Shown: positions 33,242 through 43,044 of the stretch, one piece after another
Layout of the letters: each line of letters opens with the position of its first letter
Position numbering within the stretch: position 1 is the first letter of the stretch
Virus record (IMG/VR): IMGVR_UViG_3300023184_000124
Span: 1-62,475 of that record
Strand: one strand, 5' to 3'
Length of the DNA: 62,475 nt
Source of the DNA: a virus
Made by a program: the position numbers and the translations under genes
The notes under the pieces: generated by a model
What the model was told of the DNA's origin: nothing
Seen by the model: the letters and a program-made list of their open reading frames with translations, nothing else
Databases searched by the model: none

Positions 33242-35692
33242 ATGGCTGATACATGGGCAATAGCAGATGATGATAGAAAAAATACTGCAGGTGAGGACAG
33301 AGATAACACTGACCAGCCAAGTAGCGGTACTACTCCTGCAGCAAAATCCGGCACCGCTGCAGCTTCCCCGGCGTCAACAAGTAATCCCCCACCGGGCGCT
33401 AGATTATCTAATCCACTATCATTATTTGCAAGTTATACATATCAATTATCATTATATATGATAACACCAGATGCATATGACCTGTTTATTGCTTCGGGAA
33501 GAAAAGATATTAATGCGTTAACTAGAGCAGGCGGTCTCGGCGGTGCATATTTACTAGTTCAAAGTGGTGGTATAAATACTACCGGTACTGAGACGGCTCG
33601 TGCGCCAGGCTTTGAATTGGATTACTTTATTGATGATTTGAAAATAACTACTTCCACATCTGCTGCTTCTTCAGGTACTGCCACTAACACCACTGAGATG
33701 TCATTTAGTATATATGAACCATATGGGTTTTCTTTTATGACTAAATTAAAAAACGCAACTGAAGCACTACAGCAATATAGTAAACTACCAAATTTTAAAG
33801 ACATAAAAAATCCAGGCAGACAGTTTTTTATATTAGGTATTAGATTTTTAGGATATGATATTAATGGTAAAATATTAACTGGACAAGAAAATATTGATGG
33901 TACTATTTTAGATAAATTTGGAACTGATAACGGAGTGCTAGAAACATTTTATGATATTTTAATTTCTAGTATGCAGTTTAAAGTTGATGGAAAAGGGTCA
34001 AATTATTCAGTAAAAGCAAATTCTCTTCAACCTCAGATGGCATTTGGTTTAAAACGCGGGTTGCTTACGACAGGCGCCTCAGTTATTGCTGAAACAGTTG
34101 AGCAAGCATTAACCGGCGGAAGTGCATATAAAACCACTACCACCGGAAGTGAATCTACAACCACAGAAATTCCGGGAACATTGGGAATACTTACTAAATT
34201 AAATAGAGAACAGGAAAAGTTGCTGAAAGACGGAAAAATAACAGTTGCAAATGTATATAAACTAGCCTGGTTAGGTAATGCTGATACTATTAAAAATGCC
34301 TCATTACTAACCAAAGCCGATGTGGATAAACGTAAATTACCAATGACAACGGTATCTAATACATCACAAGTTGCTGCCGCAGCAGTAAAAAATATACCGC
34401 CGGACATTACTAAAAAGTTAATTAAATTTAATACTGCTACCCCGGTCATTCAAGCAATTAGTCAAATAATAGCACAAAGTAGTTATCTAGAAAACGCTTT
34501 AACTAAAGTATATACTGATGAAGAAGAGTCGGGTCCTAACGATGAATTGCCAAAAGGCTCCCCAGGAAAAATTGCCTGGTATAATTTATCAGCGAGAGTA
34601 AAAACTTTAGCGTGGGATAAAAAAGTTAATGATTTTGCTGTAGAGATAACATATGTTATACAACCTTATTTGACCCCAGTCGTAACTAGTTCATATGTAA
34701 ATAACGTTTCTAAATATTATGGACCACATAAAAGATATGAATATTGGTATACTGGTAAAAATTCTGAAATTTTATCATATGAACAAACGTTGAATCATGC
34801 ATATGTACAGGCGGCTCTTGACGGCACCAGTAACAAAGACGCTGTTGCCGACATTGCAACAATTCTTCAACAAAGAACAGGCGGTAATAGATTAGGTACA
34901 ATTAACAATGGTTTGGAAGCACAAAATGCATATATAACAAGTTTATCTGACCCCTCTGCTTGGTCTCAGGCAAAAATTAATATTATAGGTGATCCTGATT
35001 ATTTAATTCAAGATAGTCCGGGCTCAATAAATGATACATATAAACAGTTTTACGGACCGGAATTCACTATAAACCCAAATGGAGGGCAAGTGTTTATTGA
35101 AATAAATTTTAGAGAAGCAGTAGATTATAATGACACTACTGGATTAATGGACATCAATGAAAATATCATATTTTGGAAATATCCAAAAGAACTAAACATA
35201 AAGGGAGTTTCTTATCGACTTATTAGTGTTAAAAGTTCTTTCAGTAAAGGTAAATTTACTCAAGATCTAGAATGCCGAATAAATACTTTCCCTGATACTG
35301 CTGAAAGCGCAACTGGAAGAGGAAACCCGGCAGTCACAACCGGAGACTTTGCACGAGCTGACCGCCGAGCTGACCTAGCAGCAACTGCCGGTAGCAGCCA
35401 GACACCCATCACAACAACAACCGGTGGTCCGGGCGCATCAAATTTAATGAAAGACCCAGCGCAGATGGCACAGTCTCTAATAGAAAGTACTCAAAATGCA
35501 TTAACTGAAAATGGATTAGGTGACGTTAAAGGATTGTTATCAGTGATAACAGGAAATGCAAAAAATCTTATAGTAGCCAATGATGATAGCACCGGCGGTG
35601 GTCGATCCGGTACCGCAGCCCGTAACGGACAAGGATTTGGCGCTGAAAATGGTAGAGAGACAGCCGCATCATCAATTGTGGGAGTAAGATAA
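33242..35692 (+). CDS. Large baseplate hub protein (gp27-like role, 816 aa)
   Basis: Located between gp53 and gp5, it fits the hub protein that binds the gp5 spike. After a low-complexity N-terminus the region from residue 55 (LSNPLSLFASYTYQLSLYM) is beta-rich. The C-terminal part (YPKELNIKGVSYRLISVKSS, then GKFTQDLEC) has the end pattern of gp27/late-control-D hub proteins. It is twice the size of T4 gp27 (391), and the tail is Gly/Thr/Ala-rich and probably disordered. Identification rests on position and the C-terminal pattern. Confidence 0.65.
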   Translation: MADTWAIADDDRKNTAGEDRDNTDQPSSGTTPAAKSGTAAASPASTSNPPPGARLSNPLSLFASYTYQLSLYMITPDAYDLFIASGRKDINALTRAGGLGGAYLLVQSGGINTTGTETARAPGFELDYFIDDLKITTSTSAASSGTATNTTEMSFSIYEPYGFSFMTKLKNATEALQQYSKLPNFKDIKNPGRQFFILGIRFLGYDINGKILTGQENIDGTILDKFGTDNGVLETFYDILISSMQFKVDGKGSNYSVKANSLQPQMAFGLKRGLLTTGASVIAETVEQALTGGSAYKTTTTGSESTTTEIPGTLGILTKLNREQEKLLKDGKITVANVYKLAWLGNADTIKNASLLTKADVDKRKLPMTTVSNTSQVAAAAVKNIPPDITKKLIKFNTATPVIQAISQIIAQSSYLENALTKVYTDEEESGPNDELPKGSPGKIAWYNLSARVKTLAWDKKVNDFAVEITYVIQPYLTPVVTSSYVNNVSKYYGPHKRYEYWYTGKNSEILSYEQTLNHAYVQAALDGTSNKDAVADIATILQQRTGGNRLGTINNGLEAQNAYITSLSDPSAWSQAKINIIGDPDYLIQDSPGSINDTYKQFYGPEFTINPNGGQVFIEINFREAVDYNDTTGLMDINENIIFWKYPKELNIKGVSYRLISVKSSFSKGKFTQDLECRINTFPDTAESATGRGNPAVTTGDFARADRRADLAATAGSSQTPITTTTGGPGASNLMKDPAQMAQSLIESTQNALTENGLGDVKGLLSVITGNAKNLIVANDDSTGGGRSGTAARNGQGFGAENGRETAASSIVGVR

Positions 35693-35693
35693 T

Positions 35694-38600
35694 ATGGAAG
35701 ACGCAGGCATACCACTAGGTGTCCCCAACTCAAGTAAAGTTACTGCCGGTAAAGCCAATGTAAGATTGGTGCCGGCTTACGGCGTTGTTAAAGACAATGT
35801 AGACCTTACTAGAGCAGGTAGAATTAGAGTTTACATTTCAGATATCAGTGGGTCAAATGCCGATGATGCAGATTCATGGACCACTTTAAATTTCATGTCT
35901 CCTTTTTATGGTAGAACAGAACCTACTGCACCAAGTCTTCCTTCAACAACTCTAGATAATTATGGTAGTTTTAAAGGTAATCCAAGTTCATATGGAATGT
36001 GGTTTAGTCCCCCTGACATAGGCACTACGGTTATGTGTATATTTCCTGATGGAGATATGACATATGGATATTGGATAGGGTGTTTGCCAGAACCAGAGGC
36101 ATTACACATGGTTCCCGCTATAGGAGCAGTTGAAGATATTGTTGCCTTAGCGGGTGAAGCCGCTAGTTATGGTGGGGCACTTAAACTTCCGGTTACTAAT
36201 TTAAATTTTAATAATAAAGCATTAAAAGACAGCAGTGGATTTTTACAAACACCAAAACCTGTGCATAGTTATGTGGCAAGTGTATTGTTTCAACAGGGAT
36301 TAATACGAGATAGTATAAGAGGAGTAATAGGTTCGTCATCACAACGAGAATCGCCTTCAAGATTGGGATGGGGAGTAAGCACTCCGGGTAGACCCATATA
36401 CGAAGGGGGATTTACTGATGAAACTATAGCCGATGCTGCTACTAATCCCAACCAACAAAGCGGATTAAAAGTAGTTGCCCGCAAGGGAGGTCATTCATTA
36501 GTAATGGACGACGGTAATTTAATAGGACAAGATCAATTAGTAAGATTACGCACTGCATTAGGTCATCAAATTTTAATGAGTGATGACGGTCAATGTTTAT
36601 TCATTATTCATTCTAACGGGCAATCTTGGATAGAATTAGGCAAAGAAGGCACTATTGATATGTATTCTACTAATTCTGTTAATATTAGAACACAGGGAGA
36701 TTTGAATTTACATGCTGATAATAATATTAATATTAACGCAAAAAAATCGTTGAATATTCAAGCAGATGAAATTAATATTAATTCAGAAAAAGATATTAAC
36801 TTGTTAACAGGCAATGATTTTAAAGCCTACACAATGGGTAAACACACTCATAAAATAGATGGTGAAATGAGTATGTCTTCAATCGGTGAGGCATCGTTTG
36901 CAAGTTTAGCAATGACATATATAAACGGGTCTAATATAAACTTAAACACTGGTCAAACTAAAACAGTTCCTCTTAAAGTTACTTCTATTACTCAAATCCC
37001 ACATACTGATACATTATTTGATAAGATAAAAGGATATATTGCAGCGCCAGGTAAACTTTTAAGTATAGTTAGTAGAGCTCCTGCACATCAACCATGGGTT
37101 AATGCAGGATTGGGAGTTGATGTAAAAGTTACCAACAATGCCGCGGCTGTGTTGCCCGTTGTGCCCGCAGAAGCCGTTGCTGCAATAAACCAAGAAGCAA
37201 ATACAGCCACTCCACCGGTACCCACTGTTGCTGTTGCATCAACTGTTCCTCCTGTAACAAAAGTAAGTGCAGCCGTAGATAAAAATACCACAGCAGCGAT
37301 GATTTCATCGGCAGCAACAACAGCAGCAACTGGATTAAAAGCGGCTGCTGTAAAACTTGGTACAAACTTGGTCGATGGTGTTGCTTCTATTGGTGCATTG
37401 GGATTAACTCCTACAGCACTAACAGCAGCTGGAAATTTTAAGCCAGGTGCTGATGCATTGATTAATGGATTAACGCAAGGCGGAGCAAATGCCGCAATGG
37501 CAATGACAAATAATTTGATGACCGGCAAACCCGGTGCAGAAACGCTAACTCAACTTACAAATAATATTTCTGCTCAAGTCTCGGCGCAGATATCTAATTT
37601 TCAACAGGCTCAAACCTCATTAACTAGTGCGGGATTACTAACAGGTAAAGAGGCTCCCGGCGCCATCGCTGGCGTAATTATGTCCGGGGCTACTGTGGGC
37701 AATAAAGAAACAATTGATGCTATAAAAACTGCTGCTGCTAGTGCCGGTGGGGCCTTAGAAAGTGCTGCTGCTAAATTAGGAGGTCTGGGTAATGATGTAA
37801 CTAATGCGATTAAATCTGGTAATTTTTCTGCACAATTAGCCGGCACGGTCACAGGTGGTACCGGATCAATTGCTGCTGCTGTAGGAAGTATGGGCATTGG
37901 CTTATCTAGTTTAGCAATTGCATCTAAAGGTGTTGCTGCTGAAGCGTTTGAAGCAATATCAAAATCACTTAAAGGGTTTACCCCCGGGATACCGCAAAAT
38001 CTATTAGATATAGCAAAAAAATCGGCTGAACTAGCACAAAAAATTGGCAAACCAAGTGGCAAGCCGGGCGAAACTGCAATGGCACAAGCAGCAGCCGGCC
38101 CAACACCAGTGTCAGCAACAGCAATATTAGCCGACGCATCAAAATTAATTGGTCCATTAGCAACCAGTACTGGTATTAATGCTACGATATCCAGCGGAAT
38201 AGCAGCATTACCCGGCGGCCTAAATTCAATTTCAACGGTTCTTGATAATGCTAAAGGTGCACTTAATACAATACCAGGTACACAGGGATTAACTAATTTA
38301 ATAAACACTGCAACAACTGCTTCTACAAACGGAATATCATTGTCTGCTTCTACCTTAGCAGAGCAAGCCAAATCATTAACTGGAGTTGCTAGTTCAATGG
38401 GGGTTGATTCTATTACCGGACGAATTCCAGCAATTGATGCTGCATTTGCATCTGGTGGAGTGTCGGGCGGGCTTACTGCGCTTACTGGACAAATATCACA
38501 AGCGGGATTTCCTACTAATCCAGCAGCAATTCCCGGATTACCTGCAATACCCGGAATGCCAGCGACACCCACCTTGCCCACGTATTTAGGATTTGACACA

Positions 38601-39125
38601 TCAAAAATAGGATTGGATAAATTAGCATCATTAACCTTAACAGGATTGCCGGCTGATGCCTCACAAAAATTAAACTCAGCAATAAGTGGATTAAGTGCTG
38701 GAGGAACAATCCCAATAAAATTACCAACTATCGCAATTAATACATTTGATAGAACAGATATTACATCAAGATTCTCATCGTTATTAGGTGATAAAACTAT
38801 TCCTATACCAAATTTTTCAATGAATATGACTGCTACTAATCTATCGTCAGAACAAATTAAAGAATATGATAAAGTTAAAGCTGAAATAGCCGAGTTAGAT
38901 GATAGTAGATTTGATGTTAATAAAGCAGCATTGAATGCTGAATATGAGTTATCTAATGCTAAAAATAATTTACCACAAGGTGATCCTAAAATAGCGTCAT
39001 TACAGTCAGTGGCAACTGAAGCAAGAGCAAAATTAATAGCACTAGATCAAAAAATAACTGCATTAAGAAATCAACAATATAAATCAACTACAGAAGCATT
39101 GTCCGCAACCCCTAACCCAGCATAA
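35694..39125 (+). CDS. gp5: Baseplate central spike gp5-like, VgrG-type, without visible lysozyme domain (1,143 aa)
   Basis: The N-terminus holds an OB-fold-like region (RAGRIRVYISDISG ... WFSPPDIGTTVMCIFPDGD) as in gp5 and VgrG. Around residues 290-400 a spike-type beta-helix follows, with repeats such as NSVNIRTQGDLNLHADNNIN and LNIQADEININSEKDINLL. Between them I see no lysozyme motif like that of T4 gp5 (575 residues). The last 650 residues are Ala/Gly/Ser-rich, low in complexity, ending in a coiled coil. Length is twice that of T4. The start overlaps nothing and is 1 bp after the hub gene. Confidence 0.85.
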   Translation: MEDAGIPLGVPNSSKVTAGKANVRLVPAYGVVKDNVDLTRAGRIRVYISDISGSNADDADSWTTLNFMSPFYGRTEPTAPSLPSTTLDNYGSFKGNPSSYGMWFSPPDIGTTVMCIFPDGDMTYGYWIGCLPEPEALHMVPAIGAVEDIVALAGEAASYGGALKLPVTNLNFNNKALKDSSGFLQTPKPVHSYVASVLFQQGLIRDSIRGVIGSSSQRESPSRLGWGVSTPGRPIYEGGFTDETIADAATNPNQQSGLKVVARKGGHSLVMDDGNLIGQDQLVRLRTALGHQILMSDDGQCLFIIHSNGQSWIELGKEGTIDMYSTNSVNIRTQGDLNLHADNNININAKKSLNIQADEININSEKDINLLTGNDFKAYTMGKHTHKIDGEMSMSSIGEASFASLAMTYINGSNINLNTGQTKTVPLKVTSITQIPHTDTLFDKIKGYIAAPGKLLSIVSRAPAHQPWVNAGLGVDVKVTNNAAAVLPVVPAEAVAAINQEANTATPPVPTVAVASTVPPVTKVSAAVDKNTTAAMISSAATTAATGLKAAAVKLGTNLVDGVASIGALGLTPTALTAAGNFKPGADALINGLTQGGANAAMAMTNNLMTGKPGAETLTQLTNNISAQVSAQISNFQQAQTSLTSAGLLTGKEAPGAIAGVIMSGATVGNKETIDAIKTAAASAGGALESAAAKLGGLGNDVTNAIKSGNFSAQLAGTVTGGTGSIAAAVGSMGIGLSSLAIASKGVAAEAFEAISKSLKGFTPGIPQNLLDIAKKSAELAQKIGKPSGKPGETAMAQAAAGPTPVSATAILADASKLIGPLATSTGINATISSGIAALPGGLNSISTVLDNAKGALNTIPGTQGLTNLINTATTASTNGISLSASTLAEQAKSLTGVASSMGVDSITGRIPAIDAAFASGGVSGGLTALTGQISQAGFPTNPAAIPGLPAIPGMPATPTLPTYLGFDTSKIGLDKLASLTLTGLPADASQKLNSAISGLSAGGTIPIKLPTIAINTFDRTDITSRFSSLLGDKTIPIPNFSMNMTATNLSSEQIKEYDKVKAEIAELDDSRFDVNKAALNAEYELSNAKNNLPQGDPKIASLQSVATEARAKLIALDQKITALRNQQYKSTTEALSATPNPA

Positions 39126-39128
39126 ATA
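39121..39128 (+). promoter_or_regulatory. Late-promoter-like motif CATAAATA before gp25
   Basis: CATAAATA overlaps the stop codon of the gp5-like gene and lies 16 bp before the gp25 ATG, with AAAGGGA as ribosome site in between. Confidence 0.55.
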
Positions 39129-39144
39129 TAATTAAAGGGATATC

Positions 39145-39594
39145 ATGCCATCATACATTGGATTCAGTACAATTAATATAGGAAAACCGCAAACTACTAA
39201 TTTACCTTCTGGTCCGCAGGGAGGGACCGGCAGTGTATTAAATTCAATCGTGTATGGTAAAAAATATCGTACAGTAGATGAACAATTAGTAATTCAAGAT
39301 TTTATTAATGCGATGAATATTCAGCAAGGACAAAAAGTAGGTAATCCAGGATACGGAACCACACTGTGGTCTTTTGTATTTGAGCCTAATACAGCAGATG
39401 TTCAAATTCAACTAGAACTTGAAATTAGAAGAGTTGCGTCATTAGATCCTAGGATGTTATTAAATAATGTAACAGCATTTCCACATGAACAAGGAATATT
39501 AATAGAAGTTGAATTAGCAATTGTCCCGTTCAATAATGCTCAAACATTAGGAATTTTTCTAAATAATAACAATAATACTGCTGCATTGCAATGA
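39145..39594 (+). CDS. gp25: Baseplate wedge protein gp25
   Basis: A 149-residue wedge protein of the gp25/lysozyme-like family that connects wedge and sheath. The conserved region is LWSFVFEPN ... EIRRVASLDPRMLLNNV, and the EIRR core is the family signature. It starts MPSYIGFSTINIGKP. Size is near T4 gp25 (132). The order gp25-gp6 fits T4-like cyanophages. Confidence 0.95.
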   Translation: MPSYIGFSTINIGKPQTTNLPSGPQGGTGSVLNSIVYGKKYRTVDEQLVIQDFINAMNIQQGQKVGNPGYGTTLWSFVFEPNTADVQIQLELEIRRVASLDPRMLLNNVTAFPHEQGILIEVELAIVPFNNAQTLGIFLNNNNNTAALQ

Positions 39595-39621
39595 TGCTTT
39601 AATACCGGTATTTTAGAGTAT

Positions 39622-39629
39622 GATAAATA
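39622..39629 (+). promoter_or_regulatory. Late-promoter-like motif GATAAATA before gp6
   Basis: GATAAATA lies 17 bp before the gp6 ATG at 39647, with AAAAGAGA in between. This is one of the best placed copies of the motif. Confidence 0.6.
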
Positions 39630-39646
39630 CTTAAAAGAGAATATAT

Positions 39647-42600
39647 ATGGCAACCTCATCACGACAATCAGCTTTATTTGGAGTAAATGACTGGAAAGCC
39701 ATTTATCAAACCTTCAAGCAAGCTGACTTCAAAAGTTATGATTATGAAACGTTACGCAAAAGTTTTATTGATTACTTGCGGGCTTATTATCCGGAAACAT
39801 TTAATGACTATGTTGAAAGTTCAGAATTCATTGCCTTGCTTGACGTTATGGCTTTTATGGGTCAAGGACTTGCATTTCGTAATGATTTAAATACTCGTGA
39901 AAATTTTATAGATACTGCTGAACGTAGAGATTCAGTAATTAAATTAGCAAATTTAGTAAGTTATACTCCTAAACGAAATTTAGCAGGACAGGGATATTTA
40001 AAAATAACTAGCATCCAAACAACACAAAATATAGTAGACTTAAACGGATTAAATTTGGCTAATCTTGCTGTATTATGGAATGATCCTTCTAATTCTAATT
40101 GGTTAAATCAATATAATAGTATTATTAATGCAGCACTAATTAACGCCCAGCGGATTGGACGTCCTGGAAATACTGCATCAATATTAGGCATAAAAACAGA
40201 TGAATATGCCTTAAATATTCCGTCGGATAGTTTACCTATTGTGCCGTTTACTTCAACAGTTGATGGTATAAATATGAATTTTGAATTAGTAAGCGTTACT
40301 AGTGTTAATGAAGATTACATGTATGAATATCCTCCTGCGCCATCCGGAAAATTCAACATGCTATATCGCAATGATAAATTAGGATATGGTAGCCCTAACA
40401 CCGGATATTTCTTTTATTTCAAACAAGGCACTTTACAAAATTTTGATTTTAATTTAGAACAACAAATTTCTAATCAGGTCATAGATATAGGAACCATTGA
40501 AGGTGTTAATAATACTGACACCTGGTTATATCAACTTAGTACCGATAATATTACTAGTAGATTTTTATGGACAGAAGTTGAAAATGTATATGCCGATGCA
40601 TATTTGCAAACGGAATCTAGTCAACGACAGTTATTTTCTGTTGGATCTAGATTTAATGACCAAGTAAATTATGTGTTTGGTGATGGAGTATTTTCTAAAA
40701 TTCCTGTTGGACCGTTTAGAGCATATGTACGTGCAGGCAATGCATTAACATATACAATTGATTCTAGTGAAATGGCAGGGATAAACATTTCTTTTCCGTA
40801 TGTTAATCGTTCAGGTAAAATAGAAACGTTAACGTTTGGTTTACAATTAACTACTCCTGTATCTAATGCACAAGCAAGAGAGTCATTGGCAAATATTAAA
40901 CAACGTGCCCCGGCCCGCTACTATACACAAAATCGTATGGTTAATGGAGAAGATTATAATAATTTTCCGTATACATTATATAGCTCCATTATAAAAAGTA
41001 AAGCTATTAATAGAAGTTCAGTTGGAGTATCAAAAAATTTAGATTTATTAGATCCAACCGGAAAATATTCTAGTACTAATAGTTTTGCAAATGACGGCGC
41101 TTTATATTTAGACAGTTCTGATGGTAATTTAGTATTAACGGTAACATCATCTGGTACTATTATAAGATTTTTATCAGATACTTTATCAGCCGCATTGATT
41201 TCTAATCAAGCCCTGCAATATTATATTCAAAATTATCCAATGTATACAGTTGACACTGGACTCAGTTCCGGAGCAACATATTGGAAAACTAAAACAGTAG
41301 ATGCTAATAGTTTAACCGGGTATTTTTATAATACAACCGGAACAACAGAGATACCAATCCCAGTAGGAATTTATTCAACAACCCCAGTTAAATATATAAG
41401 TAAAGGGGCATTGATACTGTTTACTGCGCCGTCAGGATATTTTTATGATATTAATAATCGTTTGGTGTCAGGCGTGTCCGGTAGACCAACTACACTTTGG
41501 ACTACGGTTTTAACAGTAATAGGTGATGGATATAATTTTGGTACCGGTGGATTTTCTAATGGAACTGGTCCAATTATTTTAAATGGATATGTCCCTGCCG
41601 GATCTATTTTAACAACTATATTACCGGCCTTTGATAATTCATTATCTAATGTAATTATTCAAGAGGCTATCGTTCGAATGGAATTACAACAAAGTTTTTC
41701 TTTGGTGTTTGATAATTCATTAACAATTGATCAAGATAGATGGTCAATTAAACCGTATAATAGTTCTAATTACTTTGTAAACTTTTTAAGTTCAATTACT
41801 AATAATCGGTATACAATTTCTTATAAATCATTAAAATATTATTTTGGCAGTGTTGCTGATACTAGATTTACATTTGAAATTGATGAATTAGTATATGATC
41901 CTTTTTCTGGAAAAATATTACAAGATTTTGTAAACATACTGACTACTAATACTCAACCAAATTCAAGTTATCCTCTTCAAAATAATGTTGAAATTAGTAT
42001 TCTTGGACAAACAGTTCAATCAGATGGCTATATTGATGACTTTGAAGTTGAGGTTGCAAGTATAGATACCAATGATAGAACAATTATTACTAACCCTACA
42101 TTTTTTAATAGTGTGACAGGCTACACTGTGGGTAATGCTAATATTGGTGTATATGTATTTTTTGAATTAGTTGAAGATGCTATAAATTTATCAAGACAAC
42201 AAATTATTCCTACTACAACGGTAGTATATCAATATGCAATTAAATCACAAATTGAAGTGGTAAAATATGAATATGTTGAAGGACAAATATTTTATGCATA
42301 TACTGATAATTTATTTTATACTTCTGTGCAAGATGATACCATTTCAACACCTTATTATAATTTAATAGAACAGCCGCAATATTCTGTAAAACCCGGTAGA
42401 CAAGGACTAGCATTTCAATATAGACACAATAGTAACAACACAACTAGAATTGATCCAGCAACTACTAATATTATTGACCTGTATGTAGTTACACAATCAT
42501 ATTATACTGCATATCAAAACTGGATACAGGATTCTACTAATACAATAGTAAAACCGGCAGTACCTACAATTAATGAATTAGAATCAGATTACAGTAAAAT

Positions 42601-43021
42601 ACAAGATTATAAAATGCTAAGTGACAGTGTTATATTAAACAGTGTAGTATTTAAACCGTTGTTTGGGGCTAAAGCAGAACCCGCGTTAAGAGCAACTATT
42701 AAGGTTATTAAGACTAGCGGAATAAGTGCTAGTGACAGTGAAATTCGTAGTGCAGTGTTAACTACAATGAATAGTTATTTTAATATCAATAATTGGAATT
42801 TTGGAGATACCTTTTATTTCTCAGAATTGAGTGCATATATACATGCTGAAGTTGGATCATTGGTTAATTCAGTAGTATTAGTGCCAAATGACCCAACAAT
42901 GTCTTTTGGAGATTTATATGAGATAAAATGTAGACCATATGAAATTTTTGTTAACGCGGCGTCTTCATTAGATGTGATTGTTATTGCAGCGTTAACTCCA
43001 GCCGAATTACAAATAGCATAA
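39647..43021 (+). CDS. gp6: Baseplate wedge protein gp6 (1,124 aa)
   Basis: gp6 forms the continuous ring of the inner baseplate. The N-terminus is typical: DFKSYDYETLRKSFIDYLRA, ESSEFIALLDVMAFMGQGLA and NTRENFIDTAERRDSVIKLA, as well as APARYYTQNRMVNGEDYNNF near residue 425. The C-terminal part (KVIKTSGISASDSEIRSAVL) is the baseplate J-like ending. At 1,124 residues it is about 1.7 times T4 gp6 (660); the extra text is in the centre (about residues 470-900). Confidence 0.94.
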   Translation: MATSSRQSALFGVNDWKAIYQTFKQADFKSYDYETLRKSFIDYLRAYYPETFNDYVESSEFIALLDVMAFMGQGLAFRNDLNTRENFIDTAERRDSVIKLANLVSYTPKRNLAGQGYLKITSIQTTQNIVDLNGLNLANLAVLWNDPSNSNWLNQYNSIINAALINAQRIGRPGNTASILGIKTDEYALNIPSDSLPIVPFTSTVDGINMNFELVSVTSVNEDYMYEYPPAPSGKFNMLYRNDKLGYGSPNTGYFFYFKQGTLQNFDFNLEQQISNQVIDIGTIEGVNNTDTWLYQLSTDNITSRFLWTEVENVYADAYLQTESSQRQLFSVGSRFNDQVNYVFGDGVFSKIPVGPFRAYVRAGNALTYTIDSSEMAGINISFPYVNRSGKIETLTFGLQLTTPVSNAQARESLANIKQRAPARYYTQNRMVNGEDYNNFPYTLYSSIIKSKAINRSSVGVSKNLDLLDPTGKYSSTNSFANDGALYLDSSDGNLVLTVTSSGTIIRFLSDTLSAALISNQALQYYIQNYPMYTVDTGLSSGATYWKTKTVDANSLTGYFYNTTGTTEIPIPVGIYSTTPVKYISKGALILFTAPSGYFYDINNRLVSGVSGRPTTLWTTVLTVIGDGYNFGTGGFSNGTGPIILNGYVPAGSILTTILPAFDNSLSNVIIQEAIVRMELQQSFSLVFDNSLTIDQDRWSIKPYNSSNYFVNFLSSITNNRYTISYKSLKYYFGSVADTRFTFEIDELVYDPFSGKILQDFVNILTTNTQPNSSYPLQNNVEISILGQTVQSDGYIDDFEVEVASIDTNDRTIITNPTFFNSVTGYTVGNANIGVYVFFELVEDAINLSRQQIIPTTTVVYQYAIKSQIEVVKYEYVEGQIFYAYTDNLFYTSVQDDTISTPYYNLIEQPQYSVKPGRQGLAFQYRHNSNNTTRIDPATTNIIDLYVVTQSYYTAYQNWIQDSTNTIVKPAVPTINELESDYSKIQDYKMLSDSVILNSVVFKPLFGAKAEPALRATIKVIKTSGISASDSEIRSAVLTTMNSYFNINNWNFGDTFYFSELSAYIHAEVGSLVNSVVLVPNDPTMSFGDLYEIKCRPYEIFVNAASSLDVIVIAALTPAELQIA

Positions 43022-43044
43022 GTACTATATAAAGATTTAAAAAA

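Noticed and set aside
37610-38599. A 329-codon minus-strand frame inside gp5, and similar ones at 37088-37528 and 34033-34449
   Set aside because: These are shadows of Ala/Gly-rich coding sequence on the plus strand, with no start signals.
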